A stretch of DNA of 41,693 bases from an uncultured Bacteroidales bacterium (lineage in GTDB: Bacteria; Bacteroidota; Bacteroidia; Bacteroidales; Paludibacteraceae), in contig CADBZO010000013.1 of NCBI GenBank assembly GCA_902799185.1, positions 1 to 41,693 of the forward strand, written 5' to 3'. Below the pieces are notes generated by a model. The model was not told the DNA's origin. It did not search any database and was given only the letters and a program-made list of their open reading frames with translations. Below, piece after piece: positions 1-7,600 of this stretch. A program made the position numbers and the translations under genes. Numbering within the stretch: position 1 is the first letter of the stretch; each line of letters opens with the position of its first letter.

Positions 1-26
1 CAACTCTCCACCCTCCACGCTGCCTG

Positions 27-43
27 CCTTCTATCTGTCCGTC
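27..43 (+). repeat. 17-bp inverted repeat, left copy
   Basis: CCTTCTATCTGTCCGTC at 27-43 is the exact reverse complement of the final 17 bases of the window (41677-41693). The flanking bases differ (A-run here, TTTTTAATT on the other side), so this is a short repeat or the visible edge of a longer one cut by the window end. Confidence 0.6.
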
Positions 44-222
44 AAAAAAAAGAAAATTTTGCGGAGCAAAGACACAGACGTGAGGTTTACCGAACTCCTT
101 ATTGGGGGGGGGAAAAGAAAAAAATACCGATATAGACCGTGAACGTAGTGAAATAATCGACAGAGCGTAGCGGCGGAGATCACCATATTAAAACAATACG
201 TCAAAGATCGCTTGTGAAGATT

Positions 223-254
223 CCCCACGGACGCGGGATTTTACGTCCGTGGGG
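223..254 (-). terminator. Hairpin after the lysis-like gene set
   Basis: CCCCACGGACG (223-233) pairs perfectly with CGTCCGTGGGG (244-254) across a 10-base loop. It lies 15 bases beyond the stop of the gene ending at 269. On the minus strand the hairpin is followed by AATCTTCAC rather than a clean U-run, so it is a probable but not classical terminator. Confidence 0.5.
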
Positions 255-268
255 TTTCGGCTGTTGCT

Positions 269-655
269 TTAGCTACGCGGGTGTTGTGCATCGTACTCCT
301 GACCGCAGATGTGCCAATAATATGCACGCATCGTCTTGATACCACGTGGATTGTTGCGTTGAGCAATGAAATCCATCTGGTCTTGTGTCAATTTGGAGAG
401 ATCCATACTACGCTGGCGAACCATCCCTGCAACCGTCTTGAACCGTTGACGTGCCCAAACAGAGTCCGCGCTGTTTGATATTTGGATGTTCGTCTCGTCA
501 CGCAGATAGATGCGGTTGCATGAGTCACTTGTGGTCGCAGCGCGACGGTGCGTAGCCAGCAACATTCGACCGTGTTTGTGCGGTTCTTTCTTCCCGCACT
601 TGCATAATGCGCCGGATACATATTCGATACCGGATTGCCATACTACCTTAGCCAT
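269..655 (-). CDS. Conserved hypothetical protein (128 aa), phage-like neighbourhood
   Basis: A soluble 128-residue protein with no signal peptide or membrane segment. The N-terminal third has a Cys-Lys-Cys-Gly-Lys-Lys segment and a His-Lys-His (residues 18-29). The C-terminal half is probably helical (ARQRFKTVAGMVRQR) and ends in a Tyr/Trp-rich segment (YYWHICGQEYD). It resembles unnamed Bacteroidales proteins that I remember beside DUF5675 genes; that is memory, not a search. Its C-terminal half also resembles the 103-aa protein at 1790-2101 (AQR-KF-T pattern, spaced Gln/Phe, final EY), so the two may be paralogues flanking the lysis-like set. It is the last gene of the set and is followed by a hairpin. 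Function unknown. The ATG at 655 is the only sensible start. Confidence 0.7.
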   Translation of the reverse strand: MAKVVWQSGIEYVSGALCKCGKKEPHKHGRMLLATHRRAATTSDSCNRIYLRDETNIQISNSADSVWARQRFKTVAGMVRQRSMDLSKLTQDQMDFIAQRNNPRGIKTMRAYYWHICGQEYDAQHPRS

Positions 656-706
656 TTGATTCAGACCATGCTTTACCTCCGGTCTGCGTAGAGGGGTTAA
701 AAGTTG

Positions 707-1159
707 TTATATATAAAATCGTTTCTTAATGTATAGTGCCAGTTTGACAAGCCAGTACAGCGCAAACAGAATGGCGAGGGATGCACAATACTTGTAAAAC
801 GAAGGCACATAAGGTTTCTCAACCGTTTCTGTCTTGGTTTCCGTCAGGGTGATAGTGTCCGTCTTGACGGTCTCGCGGTCACGCCAACGGGTGTGCCATT
901 TCTCCAGATAGACCGTGTCGGGCGGAGAGCATACCCCCGCCCCCTCCCTGTTGTAGGGAAGGGAGATTCTTGCAGGGCGATAGGTATATGACACGCTATC
1001 ATGCAGATAGATGCTGTCGCGTTGGATGTGAGTGGAGAGTTGGGCGTGGTTATTCTCCGTCGAACTGCGCACCGCGGAGCAGGCCGGCAAGAGCATCCAC
1101 AGAACTGCAATGCTCAGTAAAAAAGCGTTCGGGTGTGGTGATTTCGATATAGTTCTCAT
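707..1159 (-). CDS. Lipoprotein with C-terminal membrane helix, unimolecular-spanin-like
   Basis: A 150-residue protein. Residues 1-27 form a lipoprotein signal ending in a lipobox (LLPAC, lipidated Cys27). Residues 28-118 are hydrophilic and rich in Thr/Asp/Glu, with a 'TETKTETVEK' stretch. Residues 121-144 are a hydrophobic helix (YCASLAILFALYWLVKLALY) followed by a basic end (KKRFYI). An outer-membrane lipid anchor plus an inner-membrane helix in one small protein is the known architecture of phage unimolecular spanins (T1 gp11 type), which join the two membranes at the end of lysis. That role is inferred from topology and from the holin-like and DUF5675 neighbours. The gene starts 110 bp inside the DUF5675 gene in another frame. 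A C-rich palindromic repeat (934-965) lies in the coding sequence. It could instead be an ordinary lipoprotein with a membrane tail. Confidence 0.72.
   Translation of the reverse strand: MRTISKSPHPNAFLLSIAVLWMLLPACSAVRSSTENNHAQLSTHIQRDSIYLHDSVSYTYRPARISLPYNREGAGVCSPPDTVYLEKWHTRWRDRETVKTDTITLTETKTETVEKPYVPSFYKYCASLAILFALYWLVKLALYIKKRFYI
934..965. repeat. C/G-rich palindromic repeat inside the spanin-like gene
   Basis: A run of CCCCCGCCCC followed by CTCCCT, a 5-base loop and AGGGAAGGGAG. It is the same kind of element as those at 2953-2991 and 15057-15090, and is read in frame as part of the lipoprotein (SLPYNREGAGV). Confidence 0.6.
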
Positions 1160-1520
1160 GATCGGGGTGTTTTTGAAGTTTGGTCACCAAGTCGCGTTCG
1201 ATCTGTCGGGAATGGAGCAGCGTGTTACCGCTAAGCCGTCCGACGAGGATGCAGCCTGCGGTGTGGTCTTTGGTATTGCCTGCATGAATACGGATACCCT
1301 CGAAGCCGGGCACATAGTTGACCAGCGGTAGCACGCGACCGAACTTGGAAGACCGGGTGAGCGTCAGTTTGTACCAGCCGAGGGGGATAGCCCCTTTGGG
1401 ATGGGTGGCGTTAGGGACGGTGGGCGGTTCAAGAGTACCGCAGAAAGGTTTGCCTCCGATGAGGAGGATGCCTGTGGTCTCGTTGGGAGACTCGTTGGTT
1501 CGGATTAAAGAAAGTAACAT
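1050..1520 (-). CDS. DUF5675 family protein, possible endolysin-associated
   Basis: A 156-residue protein recognised by the central segment 'IRIHAGNTKDHTAGCILVG' (about residues 76-94), which holds the His and Cys conserved in DUF5675, and by the N-terminal 'LLSLIRTNESPNETTGILLI' strand pair. The family is small, occurs in phages and Bacteroidetes, and has no proven activity. The conserved His/Asp/Cys set would suit a hydrolase or transpeptidase acting on peptidoglycan, but that is inference. There is no signal peptide. Its position between a holin-like gene (1555-1752) and a spanin-like gene (707-1159) fits a lysis-type set. The last 110 bp are read in a second frame as the signal peptide and start of the spanin-like lipoprotein. 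The ATG at 1520 is preceded by an A/T-rich leader. Confidence 0.8.
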   Translation of the reverse strand: MLLSLIRTNESPNETTGILLIGGKPFCGTLEPPTVPNATHPKGAIPLGWYKLTLTRSSKFGRVLPLVNYVPGFEGIRIHAGNTKDHTAGCILVGRLSGNTLLHSRQIERDLVTKLQKHPDHENYIEITTPERFFTEHCSSVDALAGLLRGAQFDGE

Positions 1521-1554
1521 AGTATTGAATAATTAGAAAAAAACACAAAAAACT

Positions 1555-1752
1555 TTATTTCTTTGGACGATAGCGATAGTGATAATCCACTCCGATGAGG
1601 GCACCGGCGAAGGTGAGGGTTTCGCCGTAGGCTACGAGGAGCGAGGAATCAATGATGCCGGCAGGGGGAAGTGCCAGCCCTGCTACAAGCAAGGCGCACC
1701 CGAAGATGCACATTGCTGTAGCGAGGATCAGTTGCAAAAGAGACTTTTTCAT
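1555..1752 (-). CDS. Small two-helix membrane protein, holin-like
   Basis: 65 residues: a basic start (MKKS), a first hydrophobic helix (about residues 5-29), a short turn with Pro-Pro-Ala-Gly, a second hydrophobic helix (about 36-55), and a charged end (YRYRPKK). Size, two helices and a basic tail match many phage holins, which time membrane permeabilisation before endolysin release. The next genes, 34 bp downstream and beyond, are the DUF5675 and spanin-like genes, which supports the idea. Holins cannot be identified by sequence alone, so this remains a topology-and-context call. Confidence 0.6.
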   Translation of the reverse strand: MKKSLLQLILATAMCIFGCALLVAGLALPPAGIIDSSLLVAYGETLTFAGALIGVDYHYRYRPKK

Positions 1753-1789
1753 TGTACTGGACTTTTAATCCGCCATATATTGCTGGTGC

Positions 1790-2101
1790 TTAATCTCCGA
1801 GTTTGGCATACTCCATTGCGAAGACGTATCCGCTGAAATCGCTGTACTTCTTCTGGCTCTTGAAGGCAGTGAGATACGCTGCTTTCTGGTCCGGGTCAGC
1901 GAGGGCGGTCTTGGCGTTGGCTCTGGCGGTGGCGAACTTGGTGCGCTGTGCCTGTTGGGCGGCAGTTGGTTCTTTGGTGGAGGGGTTACAGATCTTGCCG
2001 GAGAAGACTTTGCCGTTCTTGCGGAAGAAATACATGTCAGAGTGTTCGCATACTTTGCCGGACATGGACTCGATAAGTCCCATAGGTTTGATTTGACTCA
2101 T
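1790..2101 (-). CDS. Conserved hypothetical protein (103 aa), first gene of the lysis-like set
   Basis: A soluble protein with an N-terminal Cys/His segment (GKVCEHSDMYFFRKNGKVFSG followed by KICNP) and a helical C-terminal half rich in Ala, Lys and Gln. The C-terminal half resembles that of the 128-aa protein at 269-655, so the two are probably distant paralogues. No signal peptide, membrane helix or catalytic motif was recognised. It heads the gene set and has its own promoter-like -7 element at 2215-2222 with direct repeats upstream. The 5' leader (2102-2145) contains GTTA-rich octamer-like repetitions. Confidence 0.65.
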   Translation of the reverse strand: MSQIKPMGLIESMSGKVCEHSDMYFFRKNGKVFSGKICNPSTKEPTAAQQAQRTKFATARANAKTALADPDQKAAYLTAFKSQKKYSDFSGYVFAMEYAKLGD

Positions 2102-2214
2102 AGTTGTTAGAATGTTAAAGAGTTAAATAGTTAAAATGGTCGCTTACGTGACGTTAAACAGTTAGTTGATTTCGGAAATAATCGTTTGAGCTCAGCGAAA
2201 TTAGAAATCGAGTG

Positions 2215-2286
2215 CAAAGATACGACAAGGGGGATGGTGATTTCCCAGTGCTTCCCAATTATGCACAATAAATCCCACTCCTTCCC
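2215..2286 (-). promoter_or_regulatory. Promoter with -7 box and two 14-bp direct repeats
   Basis: On the minus strand 2222-2215 reads TATCTTTG, a good Bacteroidetes -7 box. The expected -33 TTTG is absent. At that place are two near-identical direct repeats, TCCCAGTGCTTCCC (2243-2256) and TCCCACTCCTTCCC (2273-2286), exactly 30 bp apart (three helical turns). This looks like an activator or repressor site controlling the lysis-like genes. The small HTH protein encoded just upstream (2354-2545) is an obvious but untested candidate binder. Confidence 0.5.
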
Positions 2287-2353
2287 GTTAGCGTTCGTTG
2301 GGGACCCCGATAGAGAGGTGGAGCACGAGGGTGATATGATAGTAGAAAGGGCA

Positions 2354-2545
2354 TTAGTCTATATCAATCGTGAAGGTTTCACAGATAAAACGTACAGCCT
2401 TTGGTGGAATCACTTTGGCGTTTGGTTGGACGCCTAATTTACGTAATTTATCCTCATACGGATGTAACCATTTATATAACGTGCGACGCGACACACCCGC
2501 GCAATCCGCCAATTGGGTATGGGTCATTGCTTTGTATTTTGCCAT
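2354..2545 (-). CDS. Small helix-turn-helix protein, DUF4248-like
   Basis: 63 residues. 'THTQLADCAGVSRRTLYKWLHPY' (about residues 8-30) is a clear helix-turn-helix; the second half (LRKLGVQPNAKVIPPKAVRFICETF) resembles the second half of the small Bacteroidales DUF4248 proteins, which pair an HTH with a short helical tail. It is probably a DNA-binding regulator. It lies upstream of the lysis-like set and its 3' side carries the direct-repeat promoter region. Family assignment is from memory of the pattern and is moderate; the HTH itself is clear. Confidence 0.7.
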   Translation of the reverse strand: MAKYKAMTHTQLADCAGVSRRTLYKWLHPYEDKLRKLGVQPNAKVIPPKAVRFICETFTIDID

Positions 2546-2784
2546 AAATATTTACGATTTTCTCATTTACTATTTTTTTATTTATACAGAACGGCATGAT
2601 GGACCATATAATGAACATTTTTTTTAGAAAATGATGGCGGAGCCCTAGCAGAAGCAAGAATACACGCAAAAAGAAGCGGGGCACTATTGAGGTGCTCCGC
2701 TTCTTCGGAAAATAGGCGAATACTAAAATTTATTTCTTAGCCCTGACATGCACGATTATTTCTTAGCCAAAGGCACGATTACTT
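2546..2784. other. Intergenic region between cassette and lysis-like set
   Basis: No coding frame is convincing. The stretch contains the rho-independent terminator of the long cassette operon (2671-2705), an A/T-rich leader upstream of the small HTH gene, and, at 2711-2784, low-complexity sequence with TTTCTTAGCC repeated at 2732 and 2760. Confidence 0.55.
2671..2705 (-). terminator. Rho-independent terminator of the giant-protein operon
   Basis: AAGAAGCGGGGCAC (2671-2684) and GTGCTCCGCTTCTT (2692-2705) form a 14-bp stem with a single G-U pair and a 7-base loop. On the minus strand the stem runs into TTCTTTTTGCG, a U-rich tail. It stands 80 bp after the stop of the lipoprotein gene at 2785 and is the first clear terminator after the 24-kb run of genes starting at 26650. 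Confidence 0.8.
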
Positions 2785-3288
2785 CTATATAGTAAACTGC
2801 GGCATATACGGGTTGGCAATAGAACCGAGTTGGGTATCATTGGCAAAAGCGAACGGTTCGGCGATAAAGATATTCTTCAATACCGATGAGTAGTATTTGA
2901 GCGTTATGTCCTCCCCTTTAGTCGGTGCACAAATATAGAGGAAGAACAATAACCCCTCTTCCTGCCCCCCGTCCCCCTGAAGGGGGAGGGGTTCTGCAAC
3001 TCCTACCAATTCGTCGCCGGAGAAGGCAGCAAGCATGTCGTCAGTTGATAGTTGATAGTTGACAGTTGATAGTTGCTCCGCCGTATAGCAGGAAGAAAGA
3101 TCTACCTTAATGACCGCAGTCATGGATGAGGCTAAGTCGTAGTTGGCAGGAGCAGTCCATGCCGGTTTTTCGGTAGAGCCTTGCAGGGTTTCGGGGGTGT
3201 TACCTTTCTTACAGCCAAAGAAGGTACAGAGGAACAGAAAAATGTACAAAGGTACGAAGTACGATGTACGAAGGAGATTCGTTTTCAT
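2785..3288 (-). CDS. Small lipoprotein related to the giant protein's C-terminal domain (cassette copy 1)
   Basis: 167 residues with a lipoprotein signal (lipobox FFGC, Cys about 26, followed by KK). The mature part begins 'SSMTAVIKVDL', continues to 'AAFSGDELVGVAE' and ends 'LGSIANPYMPQF'. The same order of motifs (MTxIxKV, AFSGDELVGIA, YFLTV, SLKAPIIL) is found near the C-terminus of the giant protein encoded upstream, so this is a lipid-anchored stand-alone copy of that domain. It is the fourth and last gene of cassette copy 1; its counterpart in copy 2 is at 14388-14828. A 7-base repeat tract (3043-3075) and a G/C palindrome (2953-2991) are inserted in frame, and the other copy lacks both. 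A third repeat tract lies in the signal peptide. Function unknown; it may bind or anchor the giant protein at the surface. Confidence 0.82.
   Translation of the reverse strand: MKTNLLRTSYFVPLYIFLFLCTFFGCKKGNTPETLQGSTEKPAWTAPANYDLASSMTAVIKVDLSSCYTAEQLSTVNYQLSTDDMLAAFSGDELVGVAEPLPLQGDGGQEEGLLFFLYICAPTKGEDITLKYYSSVLKNIFIAEPFAFANDTQLGSIANPYMPQFTI
2953..2991. repeat. G/C-rich palindromic repeat inside the lipoprotein gene
   Basis: CCCCTCTTCCTG, then CCCCCCGTCCCCC, TGA, and GGGGGAGGGG. It is read in frame as 'PLQGDGGQEEG', whereas the copy-2 lipoprotein has only 'PKEG' at the same place between 'GVA(E/S)P' and 'LFFLYI', which shows an insertion of about 24 bases or more. Confidence 0.7.
3043..3075. 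repeat. 7-base tandem tract AGTTGAT
   Basis: AGTTGAT, AGTTGAT, AGTTGAC, AGTTGAT, AGTTG in succession. The tract is translated as 'QLSTVNYQLST' just before 'AAFSGDELVG'. The giant proteins carry different repeat tracts at the same loop. Confidence 0.85.
3242..3274. repeat. 7-base-periodic tract in the signal peptide
   Basis: Imperfect units ATGTACA, AAGGTACG, AAGTACG, ATGTACG. The tract encodes part of the hydrophobic core of the lipoprotein signal (TSYFVPLY). Confidence 0.6.
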
Positions 3289-3309
3289 TGTTTTACTAAT
3301 TTTTTGTTT

Positions 3310-3429
3310 TTACCAAGCTTTTATTTGACTTTCTGCGCCTTTAACAGGCATATTATTGCTGCCAACGAGGACGGATGATTGCATTTGTACAGAAATTATT
3401 TCCGTACAGGGTTGTACATATTGTCTCAT
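3310..3429 (-). CDS. Tiny conserved cassette protein, MRxY type (39 aa, copy 1)
   Basis: A 39-residue reading frame beginning MRQYVQPCTEIISV and ending SQIKAW. Its ATG overlaps the stop of the LRR gene as ATGA (3426-3429). The counterpart in copy 2 (14849-14977) sits in the same place with the same ATGA junction and shares MR-Y--P--E---V, a central Ser and Asn-Asn-Met, and the final Ala-Trp. Conservation between diverged copies, the junction and the lack of any other explanation for the gap support a real gene. Bacteroidales have many unnamed proteins of 40-60 residues beginning M(K/R)xYxxPxxEV; their role is unknown to me. There is no signal peptide. A 23-bp palindrome (3386-3408) falls inside this copy. 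It could be a small structural or regulatory partner, or a precursor peptide. Confidence 0.75.
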   Translation of the reverse strand: MRQYVQPCTEIISVQMQSSVLVGSNNMPVKGAESQIKAW

Positions 3430-4661
3430 AATTTCTGTCCGTTTATGGAATATTTCTCTCCGTTTCTAATAATGATTATTTGTCCGTCATGAAGGATCTT
3501 GGCGCAATGCACATTATCCACATGCTCTGTCTCAATGCCGGTCGGTGTCGATTTGATACGCAGTGCGGCAGGCATGCCACGATAGAGGGGTGATTGGTGA
3601 TTGGTGATTGGTGATTGGTCACTGGAGATTTGGAAGTATGCGCGGAAGCCCAACATTTTGGCGTCCTCATCATCTCCGTCGGAGGGCCAGTAGAGTTCGT
3701 TTCCGCCGGCTAAGAAAAGGTTGCTATGGCTCTCGTTGTCATTGATGTGCGTTTTGCCGTAGAACCCGGCGTAACTCACGTCGCCTGTACCGGCGTGGGA
3801 GGCATTATTGTCTTCGTCCCAAGTGATGTCGGTGAAATGCATGAGCGTCAGCACTTCGCCTGTATTGTCCCACTGGATGAGGTATGGTGTTCCGGCAGAG
3901 ATGGTGTTTCCGACAAGCGGCGTGATATCGAGTTGCAACGCTCCATCCACGACCGCTGCGCCGGCAAACTCATAGACCTCCACGTTATCCCCGTCCAAAG
4001 GCGAACCGCTGAGGGACACGCTGAAAGGCAGCGTGAGGGTATTGAAGCAACCTGCCTTCCGCAGCGTACGGAAGATGTCGATGTCGGTTCGGGAGGCTGT
4101 CCGGAAGGCAGATATTTTGCCTTCGGTAGTAGTCTGTTCATCGTATTCGTCAAGAAAACAGAGATTTAGTTTTCCTCCATAACTGGTGTCCCAATCTGAA
4201 TAGTTGTACGCACTGAGCGCGGGTACGCAAATCTGCAAACTTGCGTTGCAACCCGTAAACGCATCTGTGCCCAATGTAGGCGGTGTCTGCGGACGGCAGA
4301 GCACGTTATGAAGGGCGGTACAACCATAGAATGCGTGCTCTCCGACTAAAGTAACCGAAGGCGGGATGACTACAGTTAGGAGGCCGGTACAATTCTCAAA
4401 TGCCTTCGTGTTGATCTCCGTCACATTATCCGGGATAATGACCTCTTGGAAACTCATCTCGGAGTTATAAAACGCCTGCGAATAAATCGTAGCCGCTTGC
4501 GTGGGGTCGGGTGAAGTGAGGACAAGCGTAGTGCCGTCCAGTTCGTACTCCAGGTTCGTACCGCAAGGAGTGCCTGCGATAGCACTGCCTACTGCCCCGA
4601 TGAGCAAGGCAGTAAGCAGCAGTTTATTGAAGTTTCTTACCTGTAATATCATATTTCTCAT
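3426..4661 (-). CDS. Secreted BspA-type leucine-rich-repeat protein (cassette copy 1)
   Basis: 411 residues. A signal peptide (hydrophobic core about 12-29, ending AIAG) is followed by BspA-like (LRR_5) repeats at about 65-135 (EVIIPDNVTEINTKAFENC, VVIPPSVTLVGEHAFYGC, and a degenerate third). Then comes a domain I know from many Bacteroidales LRR proteins (DIFRTLRKAGCFNTLTLPF, then AGTPYLIQWDNTG), and finally the tail 'KILHDGQIIIIRNGEKYSINGQKL'. It is presumably exported and displayed or released, perhaps as an adhesin. The start overlaps the end of the giant gene by 38 bp, which suggests coupled translation; a second Met four codons in would also overlap. A 7-base tract (3591-3625, 'DQSPITNHQSP') is inserted before 'LYRGMPAALRI' and is missing in copy 2. 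Confidence 0.88.
   Translation of the reverse strand: MRNMILQVRNFNKLLLTALLIGAVGSAIAGTPCGTNLEYELDGTTLVLTSPDPTQAATIYSQAFYNSEMSFQEVIIPDNVTEINTKAFENCTGLLTVVIPPSVTLVGEHAFYGCTALHNVLCRPQTPPTLGTDAFTGCNASLQICVPALSAYNYSDWDTSYGGKLNLCFLDEYDEQTTTEGKISAFRTASRTDIDIFRTLRKAGCFNTLTLPFSVSLSGSPLDGDNVEVYEFAGAAVVDGALQLDITPLVGNTISAGTPYLIQWDNTGEVLTLMHFTDITWDEDNNASHAGTGDVSYAGFYGKTHINDNESHSNLFLAGGNELYWPSDGDDEDAKMLGFRAYFQISSDQSPITNHQSPLYRGMPAALRIKSTPTGIETEHVDNVHCAKILHDGQIIIIRNGEKYSINGQKL
3591..3625. repeat. 7-base tandem tract TGATTGG
   Basis: Four units of TGATTGG followed by TCACTGG. It is in frame within the copy-1 LRR gene and absent from the copy-2 gene, which reads VNTSSPSSAP there. Confidence 0.85.
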
Positions 4662-7600
4662 TATTACGAATGATTACTACATGTTGATCTTCGATGATCT
4701 TATACGGACGGCTGGTCTCGCCGGGTTTCAGGATAATAGGAGCCTTTAACGAACCGTGATGGGCATCAGAGGTGTATCGTATAGGCTGCTCGGCACGAAG
4801 CGGGGTCCCATCTTCTGTTTCGAAGCGAAGTTCGTCAGCAAAGTCAGACGAAACCGTTAAGAAGTAGAGCGTTTCGTTGTTCAGTTCAATCGGCGTTGCG
4901 ATACCTACGAGTTCATCACCGCTGAACGCCTTAACTCCCTCATTCATTAATTCATTCCCTCCTTCAACCTTACAGATCATCGTCATGTTAGTTGCCGCGT
5001 TTCCATGGAAAGCCGGTGCTTGCTTCGGAGCGTTAGCAGCTTTATTGTAGAAGTTGATAGTGACAGAGTCGGCACCCATGCGGCGGAAGAGATATCCTTC
5101 TCCCGGACGGAAGGCGGTGAGGTCACCTACCCATTTCTTATCGGCAGAGAAGTACGCGAAGCGGTCGTGTGCCTTGATCAGGTCACCCACAGACGCATGA
5201 TCGTAATAGTCTGCTAAAGCCTCTGTGACAGGTGTCGATTGGTTGAGCAGACATGGGAGCGGACTCCATTGTCCGTTTCCGCGGAGCGTGACATGCATGT
5301 CTTTCTGCTCCAAAGGATCACCGCCGATGCGCAGGATATTACCGTTCTTGGCATATACCATGTACATCTGCTGATAGTCGAAGGCGGTGAGCGTACCCAT
5401 AAACGCATCTTTCACTTCCGAATAGGTGCAGAACTGCTGTGAAGCGGGGTTCTTGATGAGGTCCCCTTCCGCCCAAGGTCCTTCAGCAGACATGTGGTCA
5501 TTGATGAGCGTCGAATCCGGCAGGAGATTCAGGTTGAACGATATCCAGTTCCATCCGGTATTGAGCGCGATGTTCTGCGTCTGAGAACCGGAGGTTGTGA
5601 AGACGAGCGGTGTCGGATCACCACAACCATAGACGGCACCATGTGCGAAGGTAATCTTGCGACTCGGAGCGAGTTCAAGTATCTTGCCGGTTGATGCTTG
5701 CCAGAGTTGGAAGCGTATCTCCTTTTGATTCATGGCTTCGTTGCCGTGAACAGTCAGGAAGACTTCGGTCTTGCTGGTCAGTGCATCGAAGGCGATGTTC
5801 GCCATGCCAACGCACTCGTTACGATAGAGGGCAATGACCTTGTCGTTGGCATCCGTATCGTAAATATTGCCAATCTTCACTTCACCGCATACGGACATAT
5901 TAAGCGGATAGTTGTTCTTGTCCACCTCGTCGTACGGGCAGATAGCGGTTACGGTATATTCCACCAGCAGCGGTTCGCTCAGTCCGTTCTCGTCGGTGAG
6001 GTAGATATAGTCGGAATAAACACCCACCGGCATCTGTGCGTTGAATGTGAAGCGAACATTCTTGCTACTGATGGCATTGATAGCACCGTACGCTTCGCTG
6101 ACCGTGAGCCAATCCGGCAGGGACTCGATGACGAACTGATGCCGGAGTCCGGTCTGGTTGAAGAAGGCGAAGTCAACGTTATAATTCGGTTCGGATGCTG
6201 CGTTACCGGTGATGGGGTACAGAGCCTCGAACGCCAGTTCGTTGTCGTACCACTTGAGGGCATTGCGATCGACCGTAGCCATCCACATGACGGGTGACGG
6301 CATGGGGTTGCCGTTGAGGTCCTCTACATCGCGCACAGTCACGAGAACAGGTTGATGGTTGATTTCGTAGTCCGCCATGTTGAGGTTGACAAGCAGTTCC
6401 TCGTTGTTATACGTCCAGTTGAACTTCAGCTTGCTGAGCAGACCGATGCCGCTGACCGGAGCGTAGCTTGCCTTATCGGCCATGCTTTCGACTTTCGACT
6501 TTTGACTTTCGACTACCAAAGGCACCACTTTGTCCACTATGTTACCGTTTGCATCTTTGAAGATACGCTGGTCATTGACGGAGAAGACGAGTTCGAGTAC
6601 ACCGTTGGGGTTCTGGATCTGCTCTTCGAACGGCAGGTATGCCATCAGACCCATCTCATCACCAAGCGGTTTGCGTGAGCCGAACTCGGAGATGAAGGTC
6701 TTGGGCAGTGCTTGCTCGAAGACGATGAACTCGTCGATGTTTCCTTCAAAGCCGTCGCCACCGAAGTACATATCGCCGGCTATACCTGTCAGACGGTCCG
6801 CAGCAAAAGTGACTGTCAGTTGGTTGTCCAGATAGACGGCGATGTTGTTATACGTGCGGTTAACAACAAGCACGAGGTGATGCCAAGTTCCATTTATGAT
6901 TTGACGATTTACGATTGACGACTGATCTCCGTAGTAGAAGATGAGTTTGCCTTCTTCGAGGGCGAAGCGTTTGTCGCCGGCACGGAAGATCGTACCATTG
7001 CTGCTCGTCGGGCGGAACCATAACAAGTAGGTGGCGTCGTATGCGGCAGAGCGGGACAGTTTGTTGCGTTCAAGCGTTACGGTGTCGTTCTTGGTGAGGG
7101 CGAGCGAGATACCCTTCGGCAGGTTCCACGAAGCATTGTGCATCGTTAGCGTAGCACCGGAAGCACGGTCACGCAGTGTTGAGCCGGTGCCTTCGTTCAT
7201 GCGGTAGTAAGCCATCAGTTCGCGTTCGTAACCGGTGAGGTAACGCTGGTTGGTAACGGTGATCTCTTCCTGCGTCAGCGCCTTGGTCCAGATACGGGCT
7301 TCCAGGATGTTCCCTTCCAAACCGCGACCAAAGAAGAGTTGGGCGTTGCTGATAGCTGATAACTGATAACTGATTACTGACTGCGCTGCTGTCACGTCGA
7401 GTGTGCCGGCGTAGAAGCGGACGGCGCTGGAGTCGTTGTTGTAAGTGACAGCCACGCGTGTGAACTCAAGCATCCTGTCAGGTAACTGTTTAGAATAGAC
7501 GGTGCCGGAGTCACTCTGGAGGTAGAGACGGTTGTCGGCAGTCATACCGAAACGCAAGCCGTTCTCTCCATACGTAAAGAAGACGGCGGCCGCATTCGGG

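Larger units (their letters stand above)
1..268. other. Gene-free left end
   Basis: No coding frame in these bases looks real. The stretch holds a run of nine G (104-112) followed by A-rich sequence, a 17-base word at 27-43 whose reverse complement forms the last 17 bases of the window, and a strong hairpin at 223-254 just past the last minus-strand gene. The sequence between is A/T-rich and unremarkable. Confidence 0.6.

Noticed and set aside
104-112. Run of nine G as a phase-variation tract
   Set aside because: No gene starts or runs across it in either strand, so slippage would have no visible target here.
3386-3408. 23-bp near-perfect palindrome (TGTAC-GAAAT-ATTTC-GTACA) as an operator
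   Set aside because: It lies inside the 39-residue gene and is absent from the other cassette copy; probably chance or a coding by-product.
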